In this document: piece by piece, positions 1 to 8,274 of the stretch | Layout: each line of letters begins with the position of its first letter | Position numbering within the stretch: position 1 is the stretch's first letter | From: Falsiroseomonas sp041690465 | GTDB taxonomy: Bacteria; Pseudomonadota; Alphaproteobacteria; Acetobacterales; Acetobacteraceae | NCBI RefSeq assembly: GCF_041690465.1 | Contig: NZ_JAWLHG010000016.1 | Location: forward strand, 44,146-108,145 | Length of the DNA stretch: 64,000 nt | Direction of reading: 5' to 3' | Notes under the pieces: model-generated | Database searches by the model: none | Told to the model about the DNA's origin: nothing | The model's input: only the letters and a program-made list of their open reading frames with translations | Translations under genes and position numbers: made by a program

Positions 1-1044
1 GGCCAGGATGGACAGCGAGGGCAGCCACAGCAGGAAATAGTGCGCGAAGTAGAAGCCGGGCGCGGAAATCGCGAGCGAGGCGACCACGAACCACAGCGCC
101 GCGAAGGCCGTGAGCAGCGGCACCGGCTGCAACGCCTCGCGCGGTCGCCAGGCGACGAGCGCCACCAGCGCGAAGCCGAGGCCGAAGCCCACCAGCAGCG
201 CCGCCGCGGTGATCCGGCGCATGGCCTCGGCGGGTTCGATGCGCTCCATCGCGTAGCGGAAGGGCGCGAGCAGCGAGCCATCGAGGTACTGATCAAGCCA
301 CCCTTGCGTCCAGTAAGCGAAGCCCGCCAGCGCGAAGGGCCCGGCACAGAGCGCGGCGTAGAGCGCGGCCATCCCCGCCAGCCGCCGCCAGGGCAGCAGC
401 CCGCGCAGCAGCGCCGGCCCGACCAGCAGCGCAAAGGCCAGGCAGCCTTCCGGCGCCGCCACCTGCTTGATCAGCAGAGCGCAGCCGATGGGCAGCCCCA
501 TGGCGACGATCGCGCCGAAGCCGGGCGCCGCGCGCTCCGGTCCGAGCGCCCGCGCCGCGCCGCGCATGGCGATCGCCATGGCGGTGGCGACGAAAGGCGC
601 CATCAGGATCTCGGTATTGGTGCAGATGCCGGTGAGCAGCACGGATTGCGCGGCGTAGAGCAGCCCGGCGCCCAGCCCGATCGCGCGCGGCGCCCCCACC
701 CCGCGCGCCGCGGCGTAGAGCGCACAGGCGGTGACGGCGACGCAGATCAGCCCGAGCAGCCGAACCGCCTCGACCGAGACGCCGAACGCCAGGAAGGCGA
801 GCGCCACCATCGCCGGGGCGCCGATCGGGTGCATGTCCCAGGCGGCGACCAGCGGCCAGCCGCCGTTCAGCCATTCCCGCGCCTGCACCATGTAGAGCCC
901 CTCATCGGTGTCCACGACGGCGGGCACGAAGGAGGTGAGGCGCAGCAGGACGGCCGCCACGACCAGCAGAAGCAGCGCCGCCGCATCCTTCTGCCAGGGC
1001 GCGGTGCCGCGGGCGGCGAAGGATGCGGACGGAGATTCGGGCAT
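1..1044 (-). CDS. GT-C fold (family 39-like) membrane glycosyltransferase, 3' end outside window
   Basis: A long reading frame starts at ATG 1044-1042, with GAGGAG just upstream on the minus strand, and stays open to the window edge (348 codons seen). The protein is strongly hydrophobic with many predicted membrane segments. The first loop carries a DTDEG motif followed by an ALAREW-like stretch, the acidic signature typical of GT-C enzymes that use polyprenyl-phosphate sugars (ArnT/PMT-like). It would act in the cytoplasmic membrane, transferring a sugar to a lipid or surface polymer. The acceptor cannot be told from sequence. It is divergent from the dehydrogenase at 1194. The C-terminal part is missing, so membership of family 39 rather than family 83 or an uncharacterised GT-C group is open. 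Confidence 0.72.
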   Translation of the reverse strand, partial: MPESPSASFAARGTAPWQKDAAALLLLVVAAVLLRLTSFVPAVVDTDEGLYMVQAREWLNGGWPLVAAWDMHPIGAPAMVALAFLAFGVSVEAVRLLGLICVAVTACALYAAARGVGAPRAIGLGAGLLYAAQSVLLTGICTNTEILMAPFVATAMAIAMRGAARALGPERAAPGFGAIVAMGLPIGCALLIKQVAAPEGCLAFALLVGPALLRGLLPWRRLAGMAALYAALCAGPFALAGFAYWTQGWLDQYLDGSLLAPFRYAMERIEPAEAMRRITAAALLVGFGLGFALVALVAWRPREALQPVPLLTAFAALWFVVASLAISAPGFYFAHYFLLWLPSLSILA

Positions 1045-1193
1045 GGCTCCTCGGGCGGACGCGGCCACGCCGCCGTGAAACCCTAAACCCTCGTTGCGCG
1101 CATCGCGCAAGCCCGCCAGGCGGCACACATCCGGCTCAACGGCGGCGGCAGCCCGGCCTATGCTGACCGGCAGAAGCAGGGTGGGAGGCGGGC

Positions 1194-1952
1194 ATGCGGC
1201 TCGACGGGGCATCGGCAATCGTCACCGGCGGCGGCTCGGGGCTGGGCGCGGCCACGGCCGAGGCGCTGGCGCAGGCGGGTGCGAAGGTGGTGGTGCTCGA
1301 CCTCGACCAGGCGAAGGCCGAGGCGGTGGCAAGCCGCATAGGCGGCACCGCCGTCGCCGGCGATGCGGCGGAGGAGGCGCCGCTTGTTCGCGCCGTCGAC
1401 GCCGCGGGGGCGCTGGCGCCGCTGCGGATCGCGGTGGCCTGCGCCGGCATCGCCCCGGCCGCGCGGATCGTCGGCCGCAACGGGCCGCATGACCTCGCCC
1501 TGTTCGAGCGCGTGCTGCGCGTCAACCTGCTCGGCACCTGCAACCTGTTGCGCCTGGCCGCTGCGCGCATGACCACGAACGCCCCGCAGGAGAGCGGCGA
1601 GCGCGGGCTGGTGGTCTGCACCGCCTCCATCGCGGCGTATGAGGGGCAGATCGGCCAGGCGGCCTATGCCGCCTCCAAGGGCGGCGTGGTGGCGCTGACC
1701 TTGCCGGCGGCGCGCGAACTTGCGCGCTTCGGCGTGCGCGTCGTCACCATCGCGCCGGGCCTGTTCCACACGCCGATGATGGACGGCTTCCCGGCGGAGG
1801 TGCGCGAGGCGCTCGGGCGCCAGCCCCTCTTTCCGCAGCGCCTTGGCCGGCCGCAGGAATTCGCCGCCATGGTGCTGGCGATCGCCGCGACCCAGCTACT
1901 GAACGGCGAGACCATAAGGCTGGACGGGGCCTTGCGCCTGCCGCCGGCCTGA
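1194..1952 (+). CDS. SDR dehydrogenase, 3-hydroxyacyl-CoA dehydrogenase type 2 (HSD10)-like
   Basis: This is a 252-residue classical short-chain dehydrogenase. The cofactor loop TGGGSGLG is at residues 11-18, and a Ser followed by YAASK gives the catalytic Ser-Tyr-Lys. The middle and end (TASIAAYEGQIGQAAY, LTLPAARELA, TIAPGLFHTPM, LNGETIRLDGA) follow the HSD10 pattern closely. NAD-dependent oxidation of short 3-hydroxyacyl-CoA or a related alcohol is therefore likely, in the cytoplasm. GGGAGGCGGGC precedes the ATG. The gene stands alone; a pair of small hairpins follows its stop codon and may end transcription. The substrate is inferred from the family only. Confidence 0.85.
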   Translation: MRLDGASAIVTGGGSGLGAATAEALAQAGAKVVVLDLDQAKAEAVASRIGGTAVAGDAAEEAPLVRAVDAAGALAPLRIAVACAGIAPAARIVGRNGPHDLALFERVLRVNLLGTCNLLRLAAARMTTNAPQESGERGLVVCTASIAAYEGQIGQAAYAASKGGVVALTLPAARELARFGVRVVTIAPGLFHTPMMDGFPAEVREALGRQPLFPQRLGRPQEFAAMVLAIAATQLLNGETIRLDGALRLPPA

Positions 1953-1975
1953 GGGCAGCCGGACAGAAATTGCGC

Positions 1976-2010
1976 ATGCCGGCGGCATTTCTGGATGCCG
2001 CGTGCGGCAT
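1976..2010. terminator. Tandem small hairpins sharing ATGCC/GGCAT arms
   Basis: Two adjacent inverted repeats lie 24 nt after the SDR stop: ATGCC-GGC-GGCAT (1976-1988) and ATGCCG-CGTG-CGGCAT (1995-2010). Each is followed by a short T run. They could be a weak terminator for the upstream gene, or paired protein-binding sites upstream of the RTX gene. The sequence does not decide between these. Confidence 0.4.
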
Positions 2011-2020
2011 TTAACGGGCC

Positions 2021-2033
2021 CGAAACAATTTCG
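2021..2033. promoter_or_regulatory. Short palindrome upstream of RTX gene
   Basis: CGAAA-CAA-TTTCG is a perfect inverted repeat 146 nt before the ATG at 2179. It lies in the 226-nt intergenic region, which otherwise shows only the two hairpins listed separately. A role as an operator is speculative. Confidence 0.2.
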
Positions 2034-2178
2034 TCATCGGGGCTTCGCTCATTGCGTGGGAATCCCGCCCACGGATGGGTTAACGAATCGTCTGCACCCG
2101 CCGGCGCCGGCAAGCGCTGGTCGGGACGTGGTTTCGCGTCGTTCGCCGGTCCGCAACGCAAGCCGGCAGGAACACGCG

Positions 2179-5100
2179 ATGTCGCTCTCGACCACCCCCA
2201 CGAACGCCCACTACTTCCAGCCGATCGCCGCGCTTTCGCTGAGCGGCGCGGAGATCGCCGCGTTCGACCCGGGCACCGACCGGCTCTTCGTCACCTTCAG
2301 TGGCGGCCTGCAGGTGGTGGACCTGAGCAACCCGTCGGCACCGGCGCTGATCACCACGCTCGACCTGACGGCGGCGCCCTATGGCTTCGCGACCACCGAT
2401 GTGACCTCGGTGGCGGTGAAGAACGGCATTGTCGCGGTGGCGCTGCCGAACGCCGACAAGGCATCCGACGGCCAGGTGGTGTTCCTCGACGCGGCGACCA
2501 ATGCGTTGCTCGGCGCGGTGACGGTCGGCGTCCTGCCGGACAGCCTGACCTTCACCCCCGACGGCACCAAGGTGCTGACGGCGAACGAGGGCGAATACCT
2601 CGATGACGGCACGCCTGGCGGCAAGGGCTCGGTCTCGATCATCGACATCTCTGGCGGCGTTGGCGCGGCGACCGTGCAGACCGCCGGCTTCACCGCCTTC
2701 GACGGCCAGGAGGACGCGCTGCGCGCCGCCGGCGTGCGGATCTTCGCTGGCAATTCCGTCTCCGACGACGTCGAGCCCGAATACGTCGCCGTGTCGCCCG
2801 ATGGCACCAAGGCGATGGTGACGCTGCAGGAGGCGAATGCGGTCGGCCTGCTCGACATCGCGACCGCGACCTTCACCGCCATCGTCCCGCTCGGCACCCA
2901 GGATTTCAGCGCGCTGCTGGCCGACTTCAGCGATCGCGACAGCGCCAGTGGCGGCGCCGCGATCAACCTCGCCACCGGCAACCCGGTGTCCGGGCTGTAC
3001 ATGCCGGATGCGATCGCCGCCTATGAGGCGGGCGGCCAGACCTATTACGTGATGGCGAACGAGGGCGATGACCGCGACGATTTCCTGAACCCGGACGAGA
3101 CCATCCGGGTCGGCAGCGGTTCATACGACCTCGATGACGCCATCTTCCCGGACGAGGCGGTTCTGAAGACCAATGCGGAACTCGGCCGCCTGACCGTCTC
3201 CAATGCGCCGGGCCTGCGCGGCGACACCGACGGCGACGGGGACGTGGACCAGATCCTCGCCTATGGCGGCCGTTCCTTCACCATCCGCGACGCCGCGGGC
3301 GACATGGTGTTCGACAGCGGCGACTTCATGGAGCGCATCATCTCCAGCCAGTTCCCCGCACTGTTCGACGACGGCCGCAGCGACAACAAGGCAGGCGAGC
3401 CGGAGGGCGTGACCGTCGGCGAGATCGACGGCCGCATCTACGCCTTCGTCGGCCTCGAGCGTGCAGCTACGACCCTGGTGTTCGACGTCACCGACCCGCT
3501 GACCGTGACCTACACCGGCGTGGCGCAGAACCCCGGCGATCGCAACCCCGAAGGCACGCTGTTCATCTCCGCCGCCGACAGCCCGACCGGCCAGGCGCTC
3601 TACGTCTCCGCCAACGAGAGCAGCAACAACATCTCGGTCTTCGAGGCCTCTCCCAGCTTCACGCTGCAGCTGCTGCACTTCGCCGATGGCGAGGCCGGGC
3701 TGCTGGCCAGCCAGACCGCGCCCAACCTCGCCGCCCTGGTGGACGCCTTCGAGGACGACTTCGCCAATACGCTGATCCTGGCCGGCGGCGACAACTTCCT
3801 GCCGGGCCCCTTCCTGGCGGCCGGCACCGACAGCTCGGTTGCTGCACAACACAACAAGGGCAACAACCCCGGCGCCGCGGACATCGAGATCCACAACCGC
3901 ATCGGCGTCGAGGCTTCGACGATCGGCAACCACGAGTTCGACCTCGGGACCAACGCCTTCTCCGACATCATCAACGACGCTGCCTTCCCCTATCTCTCCG
4001 CCAACCTCGACTTCTCGGCCGACGGCGCCATCAGCGGCCGCTATCAGGAGACGGTCGGCCTCGGCGGGCTCGAGGATGCCGCGGGATTGGCGCGCAAGAT
4101 CGTGCCCTCCGCGGTGCTCAACAAGGGCGGCCAGCTCATCGGCCTGGTCGGCGCGACGACGCAGATCGTCGAGACGATCTCCTCCACCGGCGGCGTCGAG
4201 GTGAAGGGCTTCGCGGGCGACGGGAGCGAGGACAACGACATGGCGCTGCTCGCCTCGCAGCTGCAGATCGTGATCGACGATCTGCGCGACCAGGGCGTGA
4301 ACAAGATCATCCTGATGGCGCATCTCCAGCAGATCGCCTTCGAGGTCGCGCTGGCGCCGCTGCTGGAGGGCGTGGACATCATCCTCGCCGCCGGCTCCAA
4401 CACGCGGCTCGGCGACGCGAACGACGTGCCGGTGGCCTTCCCGGGCCATGGGGCGGATTTCGCCGACAGCTACCCGCTGCTCGCCACCGGCGCCGATGGC
4501 GGCACCACGCTGATCGTCAACACCGACAACGAGTTCACCTATCTCGGCCGCCTCGTCGTGGAGTTCGACGGCGAGGGCAACATCATCCCCGGCTCGCTCG
4601 ACGAGGACGTCAACGGCGCCTATGCGGCGACCGCCGCGAACGTCGCCGCGGCCTGGGGCGTGGACGAGGCCGACCTCGCCACCACCGCCTTCGCGGAAGG
4701 CACCAAGGGCGAGCAGGTGGCCGACATCACCGAGGCCGTGCAGGCGGTGATCGATGCGAAGGACGGCGAGGTCTGGGGCTACACCAACGTCTACCTCGAA
4801 GGTGAGCGCAACCAGGTCCGCAACCAGGAGACCAACCTCGGCAACATCACCGCCGACGCCAACCTGCTCGCCGCGCAGGAGGCGCTCGGGGATGGCGTGC
4901 TGGTGGGCTCGCTGAAGAATGGCGGCGGCATCCGGGCGCAGATCGGCGCAGTGGACGTAGTCACCGGTGACAAGGAGCCGCCGCTGGCCAACCCCGGCGC
5001 CGGCAAGCCGGCAGGCGGCGTCTCGACCCTCGACATCGAGAACTCGCTGCGCTTCAACAACCTGCTGATGGTATTCGACACCGATGCGGCGGGGATCAAG

Positions 5101-6498
5101 GCGATCCTCGAGCATGGCGTCGCCTCGCTCGGCGGCCAGGGCCGCTTCCCGCAGATCGGCGGGCTCAGCTTCTCCTACGACCCTGACAACGCGGCCGGCT
5201 CGCGGGTTCTGAACGTCGCGGTGATCGACGAGGCCGGGCGGATCCTCGCCCGGATCGTCGAGAACGGCGCGGTCAGCCCCGAGGCGCCGGCCACGATCAG
5301 CATGGTCACGCTGAGCTTCCTCGCCAATGGCGGCGACGGCTACCCGATCAAGGCGAACGGCTCGAACTTCCGCTTCCTGCTCGATGACGGCACGCTCAGC
5401 GCACCGCTGGACGAAGCCTTGAGCTTCACCGATGCGGCCAACATCCCGGCCAATGCAGTCGGCGAGCAGCAGGCGATGAAGGACTTCATGGCCGCCAACC
5501 ACGCGACGCCGGCCGAGGCCTACAGCGAGCCGGAAACGCCGGCCTCGGGCGACACGCGCATCCAGGAACTCAACGTCCGGGCCGATGCCGTGCTCGACGG
5601 CTACACGCTGACCGGCACGGTGCAGGCCGACAGCATCGAAGGCACGCTTGGCGACGACAGCATCTTCGGCTTCGTCCGCGATGACGTCCTCACGGGTCTG
5701 GCCGGTGCGGACACGCTGGACGGCGGCGCAGGACGGGATGAGCTGGACGGAGGCGGCGGCAACGACATGCTGGCCGGCGGCGTCGGCGCCGACACGCTGG
5801 ATGGCGGCAGCGGCGACGACACGATGGAAGGCGGGCTGGGCGGCGATGCCTATCTCGTCGACTCCGCCGGCGACCTGGTGGTCGAGCTTGGCCGGGGCGG
5901 CCAGGACACGGTGTTCAGCAGCCTGGCGAGCTACACCCTGCCCGATCTGGTCGAACAGCTCGTCCTCCAGGACGACGCCCTCGCGGGGACCGGCAACGGC
6001 AGGGCCAATCTCCTGGTCGGCAACACACTCGACAACACGCTCGAGGGTGGCCTCGGCGCCGATACGCTTACCGGCGGCGAGGGCGACGACCTGCTGAGCG
6101 GCGGCATCGGCTTCGACCGGCTCGAGGGCGGGACGGGCGACGACACGCTGGTGGGCGGCCGCCAGGCCGACACGCTCAGCGGCGGCGAGGGCAACGACGT
6201 GTTCCGCTTGGAGCAGGAGCGCGACAGCGGCGCGACCGGCACCGATCTCATCGACGGCTTCGTCCGCGGCGAGGACCGGATCGAGCTGGCCTTCGACGCG
6301 AACCGCCTGCTGCCGGGCATCCAGGACTTCGCCTTCACCACCCTGCCCTTCATCCCCTTCTCCCCCGGCCTGCTGCGGGTGGAGCTGGTGGCGCCGGACA
6401 CCGTGATGGTGCTGGGCAATACCGACGCGGATGAGGATGCCGAGTTCGCGCTCATGGTCCGCGGCGTCACCACGCTGGACGCATCGGACTTCATCTGA
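2179..6498 (+). CDS. Secreted RTX protein: choice-of-anchor I region, 5'-nucleotidase-like metallophosphatase, calcium-binding repeats
   Basis: The protein has 1439 residues. The start is set at ATG 2179 (AGGAA upstream, then MSLSTTP); the frame is open further upstream but that part looks non-coding. Residues about 30-480 form a beta-propeller-like region of the choice-of-anchor I kind. Residues about 495-1110 resemble bifunctional UshA/5'-nucleotidase enzymes, with GGDN near 536, GNHEFD near 582 and NGGGIR near 914. About a dozen GGxGxDxLxGG nonapeptides at roughly 1155-1340 are RTX calcium-binding repeats. There is no N-terminal signal peptide, so export by a type I system through the C terminus is expected; no such transporter lies in the window. 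Likely role: extracellular phosphate release from nucleotides or another phosphoester. Some metal-ligand positions differ from UshA (see findings). Confidence 0.85.
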   Translation: MSLSTTPTNAHYFQPIAALSLSGAEIAAFDPGTDRLFVTFSGGLQVVDLSNPSAPALITTLDLTAAPYGFATTDVTSVAVKNGIVAVALPNADKASDGQVVFLDAATNALLGAVTVGVLPDSLTFTPDGTKVLTANEGEYLDDGTPGGKGSVSIIDISGGVGAATVQTAGFTAFDGQEDALRAAGVRIFAGNSVSDDVEPEYVAVSPDGTKAMVTLQEANAVGLLDIATATFTAIVPLGTQDFSALLADFSDRDSASGGAAINLATGNPVSGLYMPDAIAAYEAGGQTYYVMANEGDDRDDFLNPDETIRVGSGSYDLDDAIFPDEAVLKTNAELGRLTVSNAPGLRGDTDGDGDVDQILAYGGRSFTIRDAAGDMVFDSGDFMERIISSQFPALFDDGRSDNKAGEPEGVTVGEIDGRIYAFVGLERAATTLVFDVTDPLTVTYTGVAQNPGDRNPEGTLFISAADSPTGQALYVSANESSNNISVFEASPSFTLQLLHFADGEAGLLASQTAPNLAALVDAFEDDFANTLILAGGDNFLPGPFLAAGTDSSVAAQHNKGNNPGAADIEIHNRIGVEASTIGNHEFDLGTNAFSDIINDAAFPYLSANLDFSADGAISGRYQETVGLGGLEDAAGLARKIVPSAVLNKGGQLIGLVGATTQIVETISSTGGVEVKGFAGDGSEDNDMALLASQLQIVIDDLRDQGVNKIILMAHLQQIAFEVALAPLLEGVDIILAAGSNTRLGDANDVPVAFPGHGADFADSYPLLATGADGGTTLIVNTDNEFTYLGRLVVEFDGEGNIIPGSLDEDVNGAYAATAANVAAAWGVDEADLATTAFAEGTKGEQVADITEAVQAVIDAKDGEVWGYTNVYLEGERNQVRNQETNLGNITADANLLAAQEALGDGVLVGSLKNGGGIRAQIGAVDVVTGDKEPPLANPGAGKPAGGVSTLDIENSLRFNNLLMVFDTDAAGIKAILEHGVASLGGQGRFPQIGGLSFSYDPDNAAGSRVLNVAVIDEAGRILARIVENGAVSPEAPATISMVTLSFLANGGDGYPIKANGSNFRFLLDDGTLSAPLDEALSFTDAANIPANAVGEQQAMKDFMAANHATPAEAYSEPETPASGDTRIQELNVRADAVLDGYTLTGTVQADSIEGTLGDDSIFGFVRDDVLTGLAGADTLDGGAGRDELDGGGGNDMLAGGVGADTLDGGSGDDTMEGGLGGDAYLVDSAGDLVVELGRGGQDTVFSSLASYTLPDLVEQLVLQDDALAGTGNGRANLLVGNTLDNTLEGGLGADTLTGGEGDDLLSGGIGFDRLEGGTGDDTLVGGRQADTLSGGEGNDVFRLEQERDSGATGTDLIDGFVRGEDRIELAFDANRLLPGIQDFAFTTLPFIPFSPGLLRVELVAPDTVMVLGNTDADEDAEFALMVRGVTTLDASDFI

Positions 6499-6504
6499 TG
6501 CGAC

Positions 6505-6534
6505 GCGGCGGGCGGGGCGGACCCCGCCCGCCGC
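6505..6534. terminator. Strong hairpin after RTX gene
   Basis: Perfect 13-bp arms (6505-6517 and 6522-6534) with a 4-nt CGGA loop lie 7 nt past the RTX stop codon. There is no T tract, as is common in high-GC genomes. The hairpin most likely ends the RTX transcript before the TRAP operon. Confidence 0.7.
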
Positions 6535-6630
6535 ACCTGTCCGCTTGCGCCGCTTCGCCGCTTGCGACAAGAACGTTGCAGGCATCGCCGGGCTGGACCG
6601 GCGGGCTGGCGGAACGAGAGGGGAAGGCGG

Positions 6631-7722
6631 ATGAGGCGTCGTGGATTCGTGTCGGGGGCGGCCGCGGGTGGCCTCGCCTCCGCCGCGCTGGCAGCGCCGG
6701 CGCTTGCGCAGGGGCGGATCGAGTGGCGGATGGTCACGCTCTGGCCGCGCAACCTGCCGGGCCCGGGTGTCGCCGCGCAGAAGGTGGCGGACCGGATCGG
6801 CGCGGTGACGGCGGGGCGCATCACTGTCCGGGTATACGCCGCCGGCGAGGTGGTGCCCGCCCCCGGCGCCTTCGACGCGGTGGCGGCCGGCACCGCCGAC
6901 CTCTACCACGGCGTCCCCTCCTTCTGGATCTCCAAGACGCCGGCGATCGGCTTCTTCGGCAGCTTTCCCTTCGGCATGACCGTCTATGAGCGGCAGGCCT
7001 GGATGATGCATGGCGGTGGCCAGGCGCTGTACGACGAGGCCTATGCGAAGTTCGGCGTGAAGCCCTTCAACACCGGCGACAGCGGGCCGCAGTGGTTCGG
7101 CTGGTTCCGTCGCGAGATCAACTCCGTCGAGGATTTCCGCGGCCTGCGGTTCCGCACCGCCGGCCTGGGCGGCGAGATGTTCCGCCGCGCCGGCGCCTCG
7201 GTGGTCGCCCTTCCCGCCGGGCAGATCTTCGCCGCGCTGCAATCCGGCACCATCGACGCCGCCGAGTTCCTCGGTCCCTTCAGCGACGCGCCGCTCGGCC
7301 TGCATCAGGTGACCAAGAACTACTACTACCCTGGCGTGCAGGAGCCATCTTCGGCCGAGGAGATCGGCATCAACATGGGGCGCTGGAACGCGCTGCCGGA
7401 CGACCTGAAGAACGCGGTGCGCTTCGCCTGCCAGTCGGTGGCCGAGGAGATCACCACCGAATACGACGCGATGCACCCGCGCGCGCTGGCGGAACTCGTC
7501 GCCCGGCACGGCGTCACGCCGAAGGAGGTGCCGCGCGACGTGCTGATCGCGCTCGGCAACTCGGCGGGCGAGATCCTGGCGGAGTTCCGCGCGCATCAGG
7601 ATCCGCTGGTGAAGCGCGTGGCCGACAGCTACGCGGAGTTCCGCAACCGCAGCCAGGCCTACATGCTGCAGACCTATGCGGGCATCTTCTCCGCACGCGC
7701 GCTGCCGATCCGCTGGGGCTGA
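6631..7722 (+). CDS. dctP: TRAP transporter substrate-binding protein, DctP family (TakP-like)
   Basis: This 363-residue periplasmic binding protein starts at ATG 6631, just after GAGAGGGGAAGG. The leader MRRRGFVSGAAAGGLASAALAAPALAQ has an RR-x-F pattern, suggesting Tat export with cleavage after ALA. The body has the DctP signatures (GRITVRVYAAGEVVPA, LPAGQIFAALQSGTIDAAEF). The Trp- and Tyr-rich segments resemble the 2-oxoacid binder TakP more than the C4-dicarboxylate binder. It captures an organic acid for the DctQ/DctM permease encoded directly downstream. The ligand is inferred from subfamily resemblance only. Confidence 0.88.
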   Translation: MRRRGFVSGAAAGGLASAALAAPALAQGRIEWRMVTLWPRNLPGPGVAAQKVADRIGAVTAGRITVRVYAAGEVVPAPGAFDAVAAGTADLYHGVPSFWISKTPAIGFFGSFPFGMTVYERQAWMMHGGGQALYDEAYAKFGVKPFNTGDSGPQWFGWFRREINSVEDFRGLRFRTAGLGGEMFRRAGASVVALPAGQIFAALQSGTIDAAEFLGPFSDAPLGLHQVTKNYYYPGVQEPSSAEEIGINMGRWNALPDDLKNAVRFACQSVAEEITTEYDAMHPRALAELVARHGVTPKEVPRDVLIALGNSAGEILAEFRAHQDPLVKRVADSYAEFRNRSQAYMLQTYAGIFSARALPIRWG

Positions 7723-7791
7723 GCGCTGCACGCCCTGCTACGCCTGGCAGAAGCGCATGACGCCGCGAGCCGTTGGCTGGCGCGCGGCGTC

Positions 7792-8274
7792 ATGTGGCTG
7801 GCGCTCGCCACCGTGCTGGTGCAGTTCGCGGTGGTGGTGCTGCGCTACGCCTTCGCCTCCTCCTTCGTCATGATGCAGGAGAGCGTGATCTACCTGCACG
7901 CCACGCTGTTCATGCTGGCCATCGGCTATACCTACCTGGTGGATCAGCATGTACGGGTGGACGTGCTCTATGCCGGCTGGTCGATGCGCCGGCGGGCGCT
8001 GGTGGACCTGATCTCCATCCTGGTCGCGGTGTTGCCGTTCTGTGCGCTGGTCGTCTGGGCCTCCTGGGACTATGCGGCGCGCTCCTGGGCACAGGACGAA
8101 GGGCCGATGGCGGTGGGTGGCGTGCCGCTGGTGCCGGCGCTGAAGTCGCTGATCCCGGCGATGGCGATCCTGCTCGGGCTGCAGGCGGTCTCCATCGCGA
8201 TACGCTGCGTCGCGGTGCTGGCCGGCGCGGCGGAGACGCATTTCCCGCACCGCGCGCATCAGGGCGGCGCATGA
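7792..8274 (+). CDS. dctQ: TRAP transporter small permease, DctQ family
   Basis: The protein has about 160 residues and four predicted membrane helices. The features FAVVVLRYAF, the MMQESVIYLHATLFMLAIGYTY segment and an HVRVDVLY loop are typical of DctQ. It forms the sodium-dependent uptake complex with DctM, whose ATG overlaps its stop by 4 nt (8271-8274). The start is uncertain: ATG 7792 has no clear ribosome site. The same frame is open back to the dctP stop and reads like the usual DctQ N-terminus (LLRLAEAHDAASRWLARG), but it contains only CTG codons as possible starts, at 7726, 7735 and 7744. Confidence 0.82.
   Translation: MWLALATVLVQFAVVVLRYAFASSFVMMQESVIYLHATLFMLAIGYTYLVDQHVRVDVLYAGWSMRRRALVDLISILVAVLPFCALVVWASWDYAARSWAQDEGPMAVGGVPLVPALKSLIPAMAILLGLQAVSIAIRCVAVLAGAAETHFPHRAHQGGA

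Noticed and set aside
40..1086. 348-codon plus-strand frame at the left edge
   Set aside because: Mirror of the GT-C membrane protein, which has membrane segments and a ribosome site.
2002..2178. N-terminal extension of the RTX protein
   Set aside because: It contains intergenic palindromes and non-conserved sequence; ATG 2179 has a ribosome site.
3121..7731. 1536-codon open frame on the minus strand opposite the RTX and dctP genes
   Set aside because: It is low in hydrophobic residues, rich in Arg/His/Gly/Ala repeats typical of antisense frames in GC-rich DNA, and covers two well-supported plus-strand genes.
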